Positions 1-7,720 of a stretch of DNA of 10,005 bases are shown here, piece after piece. Source of the stretch: JARLFX01 sp036404255. GTDB lineage: Bacteria > Acidobacteriota > Terriglobia > Terriglobales > Acidobacteriaceae. The stretch lies in NCBI GenBank assembly GCA_036404255.1, contig DASWOP010000200.1:1-10005 (forward strand), read 5' to 3'. The notes under the pieces were generated by a model. It ran no database searches, was not told the DNA's origin, and saw nothing but the letters and a program-made list of their open reading frames with translations. The position numbers and the translations under genes were made by a program. How positions within the stretch are numbered: the first letter of the stretch is position 1; the number at the start of each line of letters is the position of its first letter.

Positions 1-141
1 GTCAACGCCTACAACTTCGCCCGAAGACTCAAGACCCTCAAAGGTCTCACCCCCTACGAATACATCTGCTCCACCTGGACAAAAGAACCCCAGCGCTTCA
101 AACTCAATCCAACCCATCTATCTCCGGGACTAAACAGCTAA
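1..141 (+). pseudogene. IS481-family transposase, C-terminal tail (partial)
   Basis: The frame is open from the left edge to TAA at 139-141 and encodes 46 residues. It contains YNFARRLKTLKGLTPYEYI and ends in the typical PGLNS. This matches the conserved C-terminus of IS481-type (integrase-core, DDE) transposases, in which a Phe/Leu-Lys-Leu-rich stretch is followed by a short tail ending PGLN(T/S). The catalytic core would lie to the left of the window, so I cannot tell whether the element is intact there. The stop codon directly abuts, and shares about four bases (CTAA, 138-141) with, the IS5-type remnant that follows. No terminal inverted repeat of the IS481 element is visible between them, so its right end has been lost. 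Family assignment is by recognition of the tail; confidence is good for the family, not for the group. Confidence 0.75.
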
Positions 142-526
142 GCACCAAGATCCACACCACTGTCGATGCGCTCGGCAACTCGATCGGCTTTCATCTCACG
201 CAAGGACAAGCCTGTGAACTGGACGGAGCAGACGTTCTACTGCCGCAACTCAAAGCCAAAACGGTAATTGCCGATAGGGCTTTGACGCCGACGAACGGAT
301 GTTGAACCCTCTGCAAGAGGCCGGAAAACAGGCTGTCATCCCGCCCAAAGCAAATCGAAAAGTTCAACGCGAGTATGACAAGGAACTCTACAAAACGCGC
401 CACCTGATTGAAAACTTCTTCGCCAAACTCAAGCTGTTCCCCGCCATCGCCACCAGATACGACAAAACTGCTCGCAACTTCCTCGCTGCCATTCACCTCG
501 CCGCCGCTTCCATCTGGCTCATTTGA
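138..526 (+). pseudogene. IS5-family transposase, 5'-truncated and frameshifted
   Basis: Two frames join into one IS5-type (IS427-like) DDE transposase C-terminal half. Frame one runs from 138 (LSTKIHTTVDALGNSIGF) to VIADRA near 281. Frame two resumes as DADERMLNPLQEAGKQAVIP and continues to TGA at 524-526. The join is explained by loss of one T in the run at 281-283, turning the expected AlaPheAsp codons GCT-TTT-GAC into GCTTTGAC. The second catalytic Asp (VIADRAF) and the Glu region (TRHLIENFFAKLK) are present. The N-terminus and the first catalytic Asp are missing because the fragment begins at the junction with the IS481 tail. The end IHLAAASIWLI is the usual C-terminus of this group. It cannot make active transposase. 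Confidence 0.82.
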
Positions 527-538
527 TGACACCCCTAG

Positions 539-1155
539 TACTCCAATCGAAAAAATCGTTGGCCCCCTGACCATCAACTGGATGACGTACTCCATGAAGG
601 GCGAATGGTCCCGCTACAAGGAAGGCCTCGTCTCCCACACTGATGCGGTACGCTTCATTGAAATGCGTGGCTCTCCGAGCAACGGAGCAGAATACTTTCC
701 ACCCCCTTGCATCTCTGTCACGATCGCACCAGCGACCCCGATACATTGACCGTCGAGGTGGTAGGCCGCGGCAATTTACTTGCACTGGCAGAGAGCGGCT
801 ACGACGGGCCGAGTGCGGCAGAGATTCGGCACGCCGCTGAAGATGGAACCCGGACCTCTCTCTTTCTGCAGGATCCCACCGGCCAGGTACCTGCGAATGG
901 GCGCATCAATGCCCATGTATGGCCCGACGTCGGATATCAGCTCGCATTCCAGCTTATGGCGAATGAGGAATGGAAAGCTGGACGGAAAGCAATGGCAGGC
1001 ATCTATCAGCATGCCTCTGAGCTTTCTTTTACCAGCATCGCGCGCTGGCGCCGCACCGATAGCGAGTGGGCCGGCTCCTACTACATCACCAAGAATCACT
1101 TCGACCCATCCCTGCGTGTCGGCTATCAGGATGCAAGCCATCTGCTCAATTGCCA
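539..1155 (+). pseudogene. Broken fragment of an unidentified, possibly carbohydrate-related protein gene
   Basis: Two frames join into one plausible protein. The frame through about 700 reads IEKIVGPLTINWMTYSMKGE and on to AEYFPP. A second frame from about 707 continues LHLCHDRTSDPDTLTVEVVG and on to RVGYQDASHLLN. Adding one C to the run at 702-706 restores continuity. There is no start codon context: the fragment begins at the IS5-type right end and dissolves into the IS630-type remnant near 1150-1165. The later half is rich in Trp, Tyr and Arg (VWPDVGYQLAF, IARWRRTDSEWAGSYYITKN), suggesting an alpha-helical, carbohydrate-enzyme-like fold. I have a faint memory of similar secreted hypothetical proteins in acidobacterial and Bacteroidetes sugar loci, but I cannot name a family. 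What is directly visible is a gene fragment of about 205 residues, with both ends missing and one frameshift. Confidence 0.55.
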
Positions 1156-1159
1156 ATAC

Positions 1160-1360
1160 TTTCCGGTCCAGTTGGCTGCTGGGACCGGGCCGGTACCGCT
1201 GCCGCTCCATCTGGCCGCTGCGTTTGCGCGCCGCGGAGATCTTCCATGCCCAGCCACAGCTCACACCAAAGCGTGACGCCAACTCGGCCAGGCTTGCCTG
1301 CCCGCGGTCGTGCGCCTCCAACAACTTTCTTCGCAAATCATCCGAATATGCTCGCGCCAT
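1160..1360 (-). pseudogene. IS630-family transposase, N-terminal fragment
   Basis: On the minus strand from ATG at 1360, the first ~66 residues are MARAYSDDLRRKLLEAHDRG followed by SLAELASRFGVSCGWAWKI and MERQRYRPGPSSQL. This is the N-terminal helix-turn-helix of IS630-type (Tc1/mariner-like) transposases, including the basic RPGP linker that precedes the second DNA-binding motif. After roughly residue 66 the resemblance stops. The frame stays open to 776, but there it is only the antisense of the broken gene fragment, so the DDE catalytic domain is absent. The junction is somewhere near 1150-1175. No clear ribosome-binding site is seen before 1360. It could serve at most as a DNA-binding stub and is more likely dead. 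Confidence 0.78.
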
Positions 1361-1522
1361 GTGAGCTCATGTCGCAGATCGCCACCATAATTACTCTACA
1401 CCATTAGACAAATTGCTCTAATTCATTCAGACCTCTGCCTTGACAATTACATTCATAATCGTAATCATTCGTATCCGTTGTGAAGGCCACATAGTTGTAA
1501 CCAAAGTATTAAACAGGCTCTA
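1361..1522. other. Non-coding gap between the IS630 remnant and the receptor gene
   Basis: This AT-richer stretch holds no credible gene. It contains an imperfect 20-base palindrome at 1403-1422 (ATTAGA arms around an AATT centre) and, further right, AT-rich sequence downstream of the receptor stop codon. I see no GC-rich stem plus T-tract that would make a convincing intrinsic terminator for the receptor gene. One end of the IS630-type element should lie in this interval, but I cannot define it. Confidence 0.4.
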
Positions 1523-4500
1523 CTAGAAGAATATCTTCGCCTCCAACTGTACTGTCCGATGGCCGAGTTTGGTAGCGGTGTAGCCGGCCTGCGTAGGATT
1601 GTCCGGAGCTGCGTTGTAAGAGGGGTAATGGAGCTCAAGCGCCGGGTCGTACTGCACGAAAGCGTCCATCGGATGGTTGAAGATGTTGAATGCCTGGGCG
1701 CGAATCTGCACACTGCGATTATTGGCGAGTTTGAAGCCCTTGTAGAAACCGACATTATCGGATTCTGAGCGAGGACCATGGATGTACGGCATATTGTATG
1801 TGCCGATGCTCGGATTTCCCGGCGCACCCAGATTCGGCGCAATCAGGCAGGATGCATTGAAGTACTGATGCGGATGCAGATTTGCGCGCGGATCGCAGGT
1901 AAGCGTAGGAACCGCCTGTTCATCAGGAGTGCCTACAGTAAAACGGTTATCAAAGTTCGCAGTTCCATCTGAGGAAATGGTTATGGTGCGATTGTGGAGG
2001 CCATCGTATTCATTGCCAGTGTTGCCGCCTGCCGACGCGGCTGCGGTAAAGGTGAGTGGTGTACCCGCTGCGAATTGTTCGATGCCGGTGAACTGCCAGC
2101 CATCCAGTATGCCATTCACCACAGCATGATTGCCGAGATACCTCTGACTGACGCGTGGAAGATTGATGAGATACGAGATGTTCAGGTTCTGACTGCGATC
2201 AAAGGGCGCAGGCCCATAGCAACGGCGCTCGTTGAAGGGATTTTCGCAGTTGTAGGCCATCGATTTGCCGTAGGTGTAGGTCAGCCAGAAATTGACGGCT
2301 CCTGTTTGCCTGGATGCGGTGACCTGTAGAGAGTTGTAGAACGAACTGAGGTTATGCACTTCAGTGCTGAGACCGGAAAGTAGTTTATAAGGCCGGCAAT
2401 TGATGTCGTCGAACGATCCGGGGGTATAGCCGGGATACTCAGCGGCGCAGCCTTCGGGTACCGGATTGGTATTGAGAAAGCCGGTGAGGTACTTGGAGAT
2501 ATTACCGTTGTAAGATACCTCCATGTTGATGGAGTGCGGGAAGGTCTGCGCAACGGCAAGAGAGTAAGAACGCGTCACCGGCAGATGATGGTCGTGGATA
2601 TCGCCGATGCCATAGAGACCGAGCGGCTGGTAGGTCTGCAGACTGGGAATAGCCGAGAGCGTCGTCAGACCGTAGTAGCTGGTGAACGTTTCATTGGGTG
2701 GTGCCTGAATGGTTGAGAAAGCATTCGAGCCAGGATCAGCATAGTAGTTCGTGCCGAAGCCGCCGCGGACGATGGTGGTGCCGTTGCCGAGCGCATCCCA
2801 GGAGAAGCCCACATCAGGCGCGAGCTGGAAGCCGAGGTCAGCTCCGCCACTCTTGGAGATGGATGGGGTGGTGGCGTGGGTGACCAGTCCGGGAGCATCC
2901 GCATAGCTTGCACCGGCGTTATAGCGCGTAGGATCGAAGACCACGATACGGCCATTCTTCTCAAACCAGGCTCCGATGTGGTTCACACGCAGGCCATAGT
3001 TCAGATTGAAGCGCGGTGTAATCTTCCACTGGTCCTGTGCGAAGAAGTCGATGCGCTTCTGGCTCATCTCTCCGACGAAGTTCTTGGTGCTCTGCTGATA
3101 GCCGGCAATCTGACCGGTGAGCAAGTCGGCAAAAGCATTCATGGTATTTACGCCATAACCGCACGTTCCATCGGGATTTGTGTAGGTGCAATATTCTCCA
3201 GTCTCGATCGTGCCATTTTCAACGCCCTGCGTGAGCTGCGAGAACTGCTGCTGAGAGAAGTAGAAGCCAGCCTTGAGGGTGTGCGTTCCCTGTATTTTGG
3301 TGACGCTCTCGTTTATAACCCAAGTCTTCTGCGGGCCATTGACCGTAGGATAGCTGCCGCCAACCAGGTAGTTCGACGCGTAATTTGCGCCTCCGTAAGC
3401 CGGCTGGATGTTGGGCATAATGTCTGTGGAGTTGTTATAGAGATCCGGTCCGGCATAGTGAAGCGCAGCGCGAGAGATAGCGGATTCGTTGTGCAGATAT
3501 GTGTGGAATCCAAGCTGGGTGTAGGCCACGATAAGCTGATTGGTAAGGCTCTGGGTAATAGTCGTCGCGAGGTTTCCGACCACCGAGTTTGAGGTGTTGT
3601 GATTATACTGCCCTGCCGGAAATTCATTGGGTGTGTAGGTGTCATAGTAGCCGAAGGGAAACGGCACCGATTCCGCTTCATGGTTATAGCGGGCGGAGAG
3701 ATGGTTACGCTGGCTCAGGTTGTAATCAATTTTGATACTTTCCTGATCGCGCGGCTGGAACTTGGTCACGCTGGAGATCAGGTTATAGCCACCGGTTACA
3801 GTGGGATCGGCATTAGGTAGCGGTAAGAAGTTCAGCAGAATATGACCATTTGAATCGATGGCTCCAGGATTAATCGTTCCAGGCGCCAGGCAAAGCGCGG
3901 CCGAATGATCACTCGGTATCGAACATGGTGTAACGCTGGCATAGTACGCCGTACTTGAAAAATTGCTCATGTATGCGGTGTTAGTGTAATTACCGTTGCG
4001 CATGTCCGCGGTCGGAGTTACAGCGCGACGGATGTCTAAGAGCGGGTCCTGCACATACTGCAGATCCTTTTCGAAGGCGGCAAAGAAGAAGAGCTTGTCG
4101 CGGTTCTTGTTGAAGGCGGTACCGGGAATAAAGAGGGGGCCGCTGATATTCACACCAGGATAGTAGTAGGCGTCAGATGGCTTGGGCAGCTTCAAATTCT
4201 TTACGCGCCAGTCTGTGTCATCAAAGATGTGATTGCGAACGGAGGCATAGAGTTCGCCGTGAAACAGGCTGCCGCCCGACTTGGTTTCCGTGCTGATCAC
4301 GATGGGGCCGTTAGGATTCTCCGGAAGGAAGGCGGAGGTCTCAACTTTGGCTTCCTGCACCATGTCGATGTTGGGGGTGACGGCGGAAGCACCGGCGGTG
4401 TTCACGTCGGAGACGGTCGCGCCGTCGCTGACTACCTGGGTGAGATCGAAACGGTTGCCATTCACGCTGTAGCCGCTGGAGTTTTGGGTGAAGCCAGCGG

Positions 4501-5071
4501 TCTGGCCGCTGTAGCTGTCGGAATTGAAGTTCCCCGAGTTAGCCGCGCCGGGGACCAGACCGAGGAGTTCGATGGCACTGCGGCCCTCAATCGCGAGATT
4601 TTCCATCTGCTTGGACGAGAGGGTGTAGGAAGATTCACCGGAGGTCGTGGGGATAATGGCATCCGACTGAGCACTCACCGTTACGCTCTGATCGACCGCC
4701 GCGATCTGCAGTCGGATGGCAGGAATCTCCAGGCTATCCGCGATGTGCACAACGATGTTGCGGCGGACGAGGTCCGTAAATCCGTCGCGGTGGAAGCGAG
4801 CTTCGTAGGTGGAGGCGGACAGATTCTGGAATGAGAAGAAACCATGGGCATCGCTCCGCGCGGTGCGCTGGCTCTGATTCGAGGTATTCGTCAGCGTAAC
4901 GGTAGCATTGGGAACGATGGCTCCGGTAGCGTCCTCCACGGTGCCAGTCAGCGTGGATTGGCCAACCTGGGCATGCAAGATCCCGGTCACGCAAAGAACG
5001 AAACCTACGGCGGCGATTGCGAGAGCCCTGCCAAACCGTAGTGTAAAACTGCCATTTCCGTATGCTGCCAT
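1523..5071 (-). CDS. TonB-dependent outer-membrane receptor, Oar-like, with N-terminal carboxypeptidase-regulatory-like domain
   Basis: This 1182-residue protein is predicted to form a 22-strand-type outer-membrane barrel that binds a ligand outside the cell and imports it using TonB energy. A signal peptide covers residues 1-34 (hydrophobic core LAIAAVGFVLCVTGI, cleavage LHA|Q). A carboxypeptidase-regulatory-like beta-sandwich spans about 38-122 (LTGTVEDATGAIVPNATVTL). A TonB-box-like DQSVTVSA sits at 127-134. A plug domain spans about 145-275, and the barrel runs to the C-terminal Phe, with the family hallmark FNIFNHP at 1128-1134. Length is normal for acidobacterial members. The start is well supported: GGAGG at 5081-5085 lies 9 bases before ATG. 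It is the last gene of the locus, 176 bases after the GH35 gene. It has its own promoter-like leader that shares an element with the GH53 leader. Its place beside two galactan-type hydrolases suggests it handles galacto-oligosaccharides; that substrate is inference. Confidence 0.9.
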   Translation of the reverse strand: MAAYGNGSFTLRFGRALAIAAVGFVLCVTGILHAQVGQSTLTGTVEDATGAIVPNATVTLTNTSNQSQRTARSDAHGFFSFQNLSASTYEARFHRDGFTDLVRRNIVVHIADSLEIPAIRLQIAAVDQSVTVSAQSDAIIPTTSGESSYTLSSKQMENLAIEGRSAIELLGLVPGAANSGNFNSDSYSGQTAGFTQNSSGYSVNGNRFDLTQVVSDGATVSDVNTAGASAVTPNIDMVQEAKVETSAFLPENPNGPIVISTETKSGGSLFHGELYASVRNHIFDDTDWRVKNLKLPKPSDAYYYPGVNISGPLFIPGTAFNKNRDKLFFFAAFEKDLQYVQDPLLDIRRAVTPTADMRNGNYTNTAYMSNFSSTAYYASVTPCSIPSDHSAALCLAPGTINPGAIDSNGHILLNFLPLPNADPTVTGGYNLISSVTKFQPRDQESIKIDYNLSQRNHLSARYNHEAESVPFPFGYYDTYTPNEFPAGQYNHNTSNSVVGNLATTITQSLTNQLIVAYTQLGFHTYLHNESAISRAALHYAGPDLYNNSTDIMPNIQPAYGGANYASNYLVGGSYPTVNGPQKTWVINESVTKIQGTHTLKAGFYFSQQQFSQLTQGVENGTIETGEYCTYTNPDGTCGYGVNTMNAFADLLTGQIAGYQQSTKNFVGEMSQKRIDFFAQDQWKITPRFNLNYGLRVNHIGAWFEKNGRIVVFDPTRYNAGASYADAPGLVTHATTPSISKSGGADLGFQLAPDVGFSWDALGNGTTIVRGGFGTNYYADPGSNAFSTIQAPPNETFTSYYGLTTLSAIPSLQTYQPLGLYGIGDIHDHHLPVTRSYSLAVAQTFPHSINMEVSYNGNISKYLTGFLNTNPVPEGCAAEYPGYTPGSFDDINCRPYKLLSGLSTEVHNLSSFYNSLQVTASRQTGAVNFWLTYTYGKSMAYNCENPFNERRCYGPAPFDRSQNLNISYLINLPRVSQRYLGNHAVVNGILDGWQFTGIEQFAAGTPLTFTAAASAGGNTGNEYDGLHNRTITISSDGTANFDNRFTVGTPDEQAVPTLTCDPRANLHPHQYFNASCLIAPNLGAPGNPSIGTYNMPYIHGPRSESDNVGFYKGFKLANNRSVQIRAQAFNIFNHPMDAFVQYDPALELHYPSYNAAPDNPTQAGYTATKLGHRTVQLEAKIFF

Positions 5072-5080
5072 AACGAACTA

Positions 5081-5085
5081 CCTCC
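5081..5085 (-). promoter_or_regulatory. Strong ribosome-binding site of the receptor gene
   Basis: Minus-strand GGAGG lies 9 bases upstream of the ATG at 5071. It is the best Shine-Dalgarno match in the window and decides the receptor start. Confidence 0.8.
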
Positions 5086-5176
5086 AGAAGTTTGCTGATA
5101 CACCAGCGCATCATCGTCCTGACATTCGAGCCGTTCAGGATGCGAGCGAGCGCCGGGCTGAACCACAACAGACGAA

Positions 5177-5220
5177 ACTGTATGCGCTTGCATTGACGAC
5201 GCACACCCGCCGAAAGTAGG
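5177..5220 (-). promoter_or_regulatory. Putative activator-dependent promoter of the receptor gene (shared element copy 1)
   Basis: Reading the minus strand, CCTACTTTCGGCGGGT (5220 to 5205) is followed by TGCAA (5192-5188) and TACAGT (5182-5177). TACAGT resembles a sigma70 -10 hexamer, but no good -35 hexamer lies 16-18 bases upstream. The conserved GC-rich element instead covers roughly the -35 to -50 zone. The same arrangement recurs before the GH53 gene. The predicted leader from the -10 to ATG is about 105 bases. The identity of the two elements is seen directly; promoter function and activator binding are inferred. Confidence 0.6.
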
Positions 5221-5247
5221 GGGTAGAACAAAAAAGTTCAATAGGCA

Positions 5248-7710
5248 TCAATTTCGAGCCGAAGCTGTAAGGACGAACCGGTATTGGGGGATGATCTGGA
5301 CCGATTCCAGAGCCAGCGCCCGACCTTGGCGGAAGCGGAAGCTGGCAGCATTCTCCAGGTACATCGGATAAGACTGCGGCAGAGGAAGGATGCTCAGGCG
5401 AAAGGTCTGTTTGCTGCGCCAGGCCTGCCCGATCTCACGCAGGCCTACGGCCCATGGCTGGCCATTCCAGAAATTGTCATCCAACAAACCATGCCCGCTC
5501 AGGCGGGCGACATCACCCTGATAGTTGATACGGAGGAAAACGTCTGATACAGCTCGGGTTGCGTGCAAATCGGCCACTTCGAGCCGCCATTCAGCAGCCG
5601 TTGCAAACTCAGCATCCTCCGGCGCGAGAGGGATGGATTTGGGCCGCCAAGCGACGGAGGGACCCATCTGCCAAGGGGCGCGAGGCGCAGCGGGACGGAT
5701 GCTCACCACCTTCACCACCGGATGGATAGCGGGCAGATCTACCCGATACTCGGAGAAAATGCCGGTGGAAGGCATGGGATGGACGTGGACATTCTCCGGC
5801 AATGGGGTGGAGTGCGTGCCGAAGATGCCGAAGCGGAAGTGGGAGTCACCGGTGGAAAGCAGCGTCCAATGCGGGCCATCGGAGAAGACCTCGGCACTGG
5901 TACGAAGCAGAAGCGCGGGGTCATCCAGTTTCCAAACCTGCTCTGCTTCGGCTTGCGGCATTACCACAACAGAGACATCACGGTTCAGGTGGAGCACTGT
6001 CTCCACGCCTGCGCGGGGACGCAGCACAAGAGCGTCCGCGGTAAGCTGCTGTTCAACAGTGGAGGGGATACCGACGGGGCGCATGGAGTGATCGAACGTA
6101 AACTCAGGCTGGACGCCCGGAATCGTGAAGAAAAAGTAGTATGTTCTACTTTCGGAGACAACGCGCTTGAAGAGCTGCGCGGTCGCGTAGTGCAGATGGA
6201 TATCGCCCAGCGAAAGATTTACGGGCCAGATGCCATACACTCCCGCTGGTAGAGTGATCGGCGCGGCCGGGACACGAACAGCGGCAGCGGGCAGCTTCAG
6301 CTCCACCTGAAAACCGGAACGAGCCGGCATCTGCAAGCCACGGACATAGTTATTGAAAAAGACGAAACCGGAATCGCCGAAGGTGCGCGCGGCAACGCGA
6401 GGAACGCTGGCATCAGAGGGATCGGCAGGCACGACAGACGGCGCATGTGGGGCCATCGGGGCAAGCGAGCCGCCGAAATCATTCAGAAAATAATGAATCA
6501 ACTTGAGCTTACGCAGCGATTCGCGCTGCTGGCCAAACTCGCCGAGCGGCGCCTGAAAATCATACGATTTCACGGGCACATCGGTGGGATAGCCTGTGCG
6601 CTGCGATTCCTGCAGGGTGATGGCTCCGCCTTCGGGGTTACGTCCGCCATGAAACATGTAGTAGCCGAGGAGGTTGACGCCGCTGCCAAGCATCACGGGC
6701 ACCATGGCGGCGATATCGTCGGCATTCAGCACCGGGCGGCGGAAGTAAGTATCCTGAATGCCGTCACCCACCTCGGCCGTGAAGAATGGAGTGCCCCGAT
6801 AGATGGTAGCGCCGCTCTGACCGTTACCCCCGATGGCGCCCATGCTGCTGGCAACACGGTTGCCGAAGCGGAATGCGTAGACCTCATTGGGCGGTAGCCG
6901 GGAGGACGAGCTCTCCCAGGGCGCGTCAGGATATCCCCCAAAGACTGGCAGCACGGCATCCAGCGGAACCGCAGCACCATCCCATCCGGTAACGGTGTAG
7001 AGAGGAACATCGAGACCGTCATCGATCGCCATCTTCTTCAGTGTGCGGATGTGCTCGTCGCCTTTGCCAGAGCCGGAAGTACGATACTCATTCTCAATCT
7101 GTATGCCGATGACCGGCCCGCCATCCTTCCAGAGCAGGCCGTGTAGCTGGACGGCGATCTGACTAAAGAAGGACTGCACCTCGCGGAGATAGGTCGGGTC
7201 ATCCTGGCGGACGGGGCTATTCTTCAGCACCCAGTCGGGCAGACCTCCGTTGCGCACCTCAGCGTGCGCCCACGGCCCAATGCGTGGATAGACGTACATC
7301 TGGTGCTTAGCGCAGAGCTGCGTGAATTCGCGCAGGTTGCGCTGCCCGCTCCATTCGAAGACGCCTTCAACCTGCTCATGATGGATCCAAATGATGTACG
7401 TGGAGACCACGTTCACCCCCGCCGCCTTCATCTTCAGAATCTCCTGCTCCCATTCGGCTTCCGGGTAGCGGGAGAAGTGAAACTCGCCCATCACCGGCAG
7501 CCACGGCTTGCCATTCAGCGTGAGGTACTGGGAGTTGGCTGCGAGCACATCACCGGATGGAGTACGGCTTGAACCGAGCACCGCTGCAACCGGCTGCGGT
7601 GAAGAAGCTACTGCAGATGCATCTATGGAAACCAGATTCTGTGCGTGGACGGGGCAAGACAGCAACATTGCGGCTGCCAGAATGGCGATGCCATGCTTCG
7701 TGAATCTCAT
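5248..7710 (-). CDS. Secreted GH35 beta-galactosidase-like glycoside hydrolase
   Basis: Predicted retaining exo-glycosidase, 820 residues, probably removing terminal beta-galactose from oligosaccharides in the periplasm or outside the cell. I take ATG at 7710 as start because GAGGA (7716-7720) lies 5 bases before it. GTG at 7722 and ATG at 7713 are alternatives with poor spacing. A signal peptide follows (AILAAAMLLSCPVHA|Q); LLSC is a poor but possible lipobox. The GH35 (beta/alpha)8 domain spans about 60-390: GEFHFSRYP, PRIGPWAHAEVRNGGLPDW, then IGIQIENEY with the acid/base Glu about residue 208. The likely nucleophile is Glu about 313 in FFTAEVGDG. C-terminal beta domains follow, ending with a sugar-binding-like module (VFLRINYQGDVARLSGHG, DDNFWNGQPW). 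The motifs are divergent from classical GH35 (TAEVGDG rather than the usual TEF/TEW surroundings), so substrate could differ from plain beta-galactosides. It is co-transcribed with the GH53 gene. Confidence 0.87.
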   Translation of the reverse strand: MRFTKHGIAILAAAMLLSCPVHAQNLVSIDASAVASSPQPVAAVLGSSRTPSGDVLAANSQYLTLNGKPWLPVMGEFHFSRYPEAEWEQEILKMKAAGVNVVSTYIIWIHHEQVEGVFEWSGQRNLREFTQLCAKHQMYVYPRIGPWAHAEVRNGGLPDWVLKNSPVRQDDPTYLREVQSFFSQIAVQLHGLLWKDGGPVIGIQIENEYRTSGSGKGDEHIRTLKKMAIDDGLDVPLYTVTGWDGAAVPLDAVLPVFGGYPDAPWESSSSRLPPNEVYAFRFGNRVASSMGAIGGNGQSGATIYRGTPFFTAEVGDGIQDTYFRRPVLNADDIAAMVPVMLGSGVNLLGYYMFHGGRNPEGGAITLQESQRTGYPTDVPVKSYDFQAPLGEFGQQRESLRKLKLIHYFLNDFGGSLAPMAPHAPSVVPADPSDASVPRVAARTFGDSGFVFFNNYVRGLQMPARSGFQVELKLPAAAVRVPAAPITLPAGVYGIWPVNLSLGDIHLHYATAQLFKRVVSESRTYYFFFTIPGVQPEFTFDHSMRPVGIPSTVEQQLTADALVLRPRAGVETVLHLNRDVSVVVMPQAEAEQVWKLDDPALLLRTSAEVFSDGPHWTLLSTGDSHFRFGIFGTHSTPLPENVHVHPMPSTGIFSEYRVDLPAIHPVVKVVSIRPAAPRAPWQMGPSVAWRPKSIPLAPEDAEFATAAEWRLEVADLHATRAVSDVFLRINYQGDVARLSGHGLLDDNFWNGQPWAVGLREIGQAWRSKQTFRLSILPLPQSYPMYLENAASFRFRQGRALALESVQIIPQYRFVLTASARN

Positions 7711-7715
7711 CATTT

Positions 7716-7720
7716 TCCTC
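7716..7720 (-). promoter_or_regulatory. GH35 ribosome-binding site overlapping the GH53 stop codon
   Basis: Minus-strand GAGGA covers 7720-7716, and the GH53 TGA stop occupies 7721-7719. Ribosomes terminating on GH53 are thus placed on the GH35 start 5 bases further on (ATG at 7710). This arrangement is typical of translational coupling. Confidence 0.65.

Larger units (their letters stand above)
1..538. mobile_element. Juxtaposed IS481 and IS5 remnants with a probable IS5 right end
   Basis: Two different insertion-sequence remnants are fused head to tail at about 138-141. Just after the IS5-type stop codon comes TGATGACACCCC (525-534 plus C535), which looks like a right terminal inverted repeat of IS427-like elements. 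It is followed by CTAG at 535-538. That tetranucleotide fits the YTAR target preference of the IS5 group and would be the right-hand target copy. The left inverted repeat is absent, so target duplication cannot be confirmed. The right boundary is therefore an inference. Confidence 0.5.

Noticed and set aside
1403..1422. Imperfect palindrome ATTAGA-N8-TCTAAT between the IS630 remnant and the receptor gene
   Set aside because: It could be part of an IS630 terminal repeat or an operator, but two central pairs mismatch, no second copy exists in the window and the element end is undefined. Not called as a site.
2876..3592. Long plus-strand frame (238 codons) inside the receptor gene
   Set aside because: It is antisense to a clearly coding beta-barrel region, has no recognisable domain or ribosome site, and is a by-product of high-GC codon use.
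5226..5239. GAAC-A6-GTTC just after the GH35 stop as a terminator between GH35 and the receptor
   Set aside because: The stem is only 4 bases and the A6 run is the loop, not a tail. It is too weak for an intrinsic terminator.
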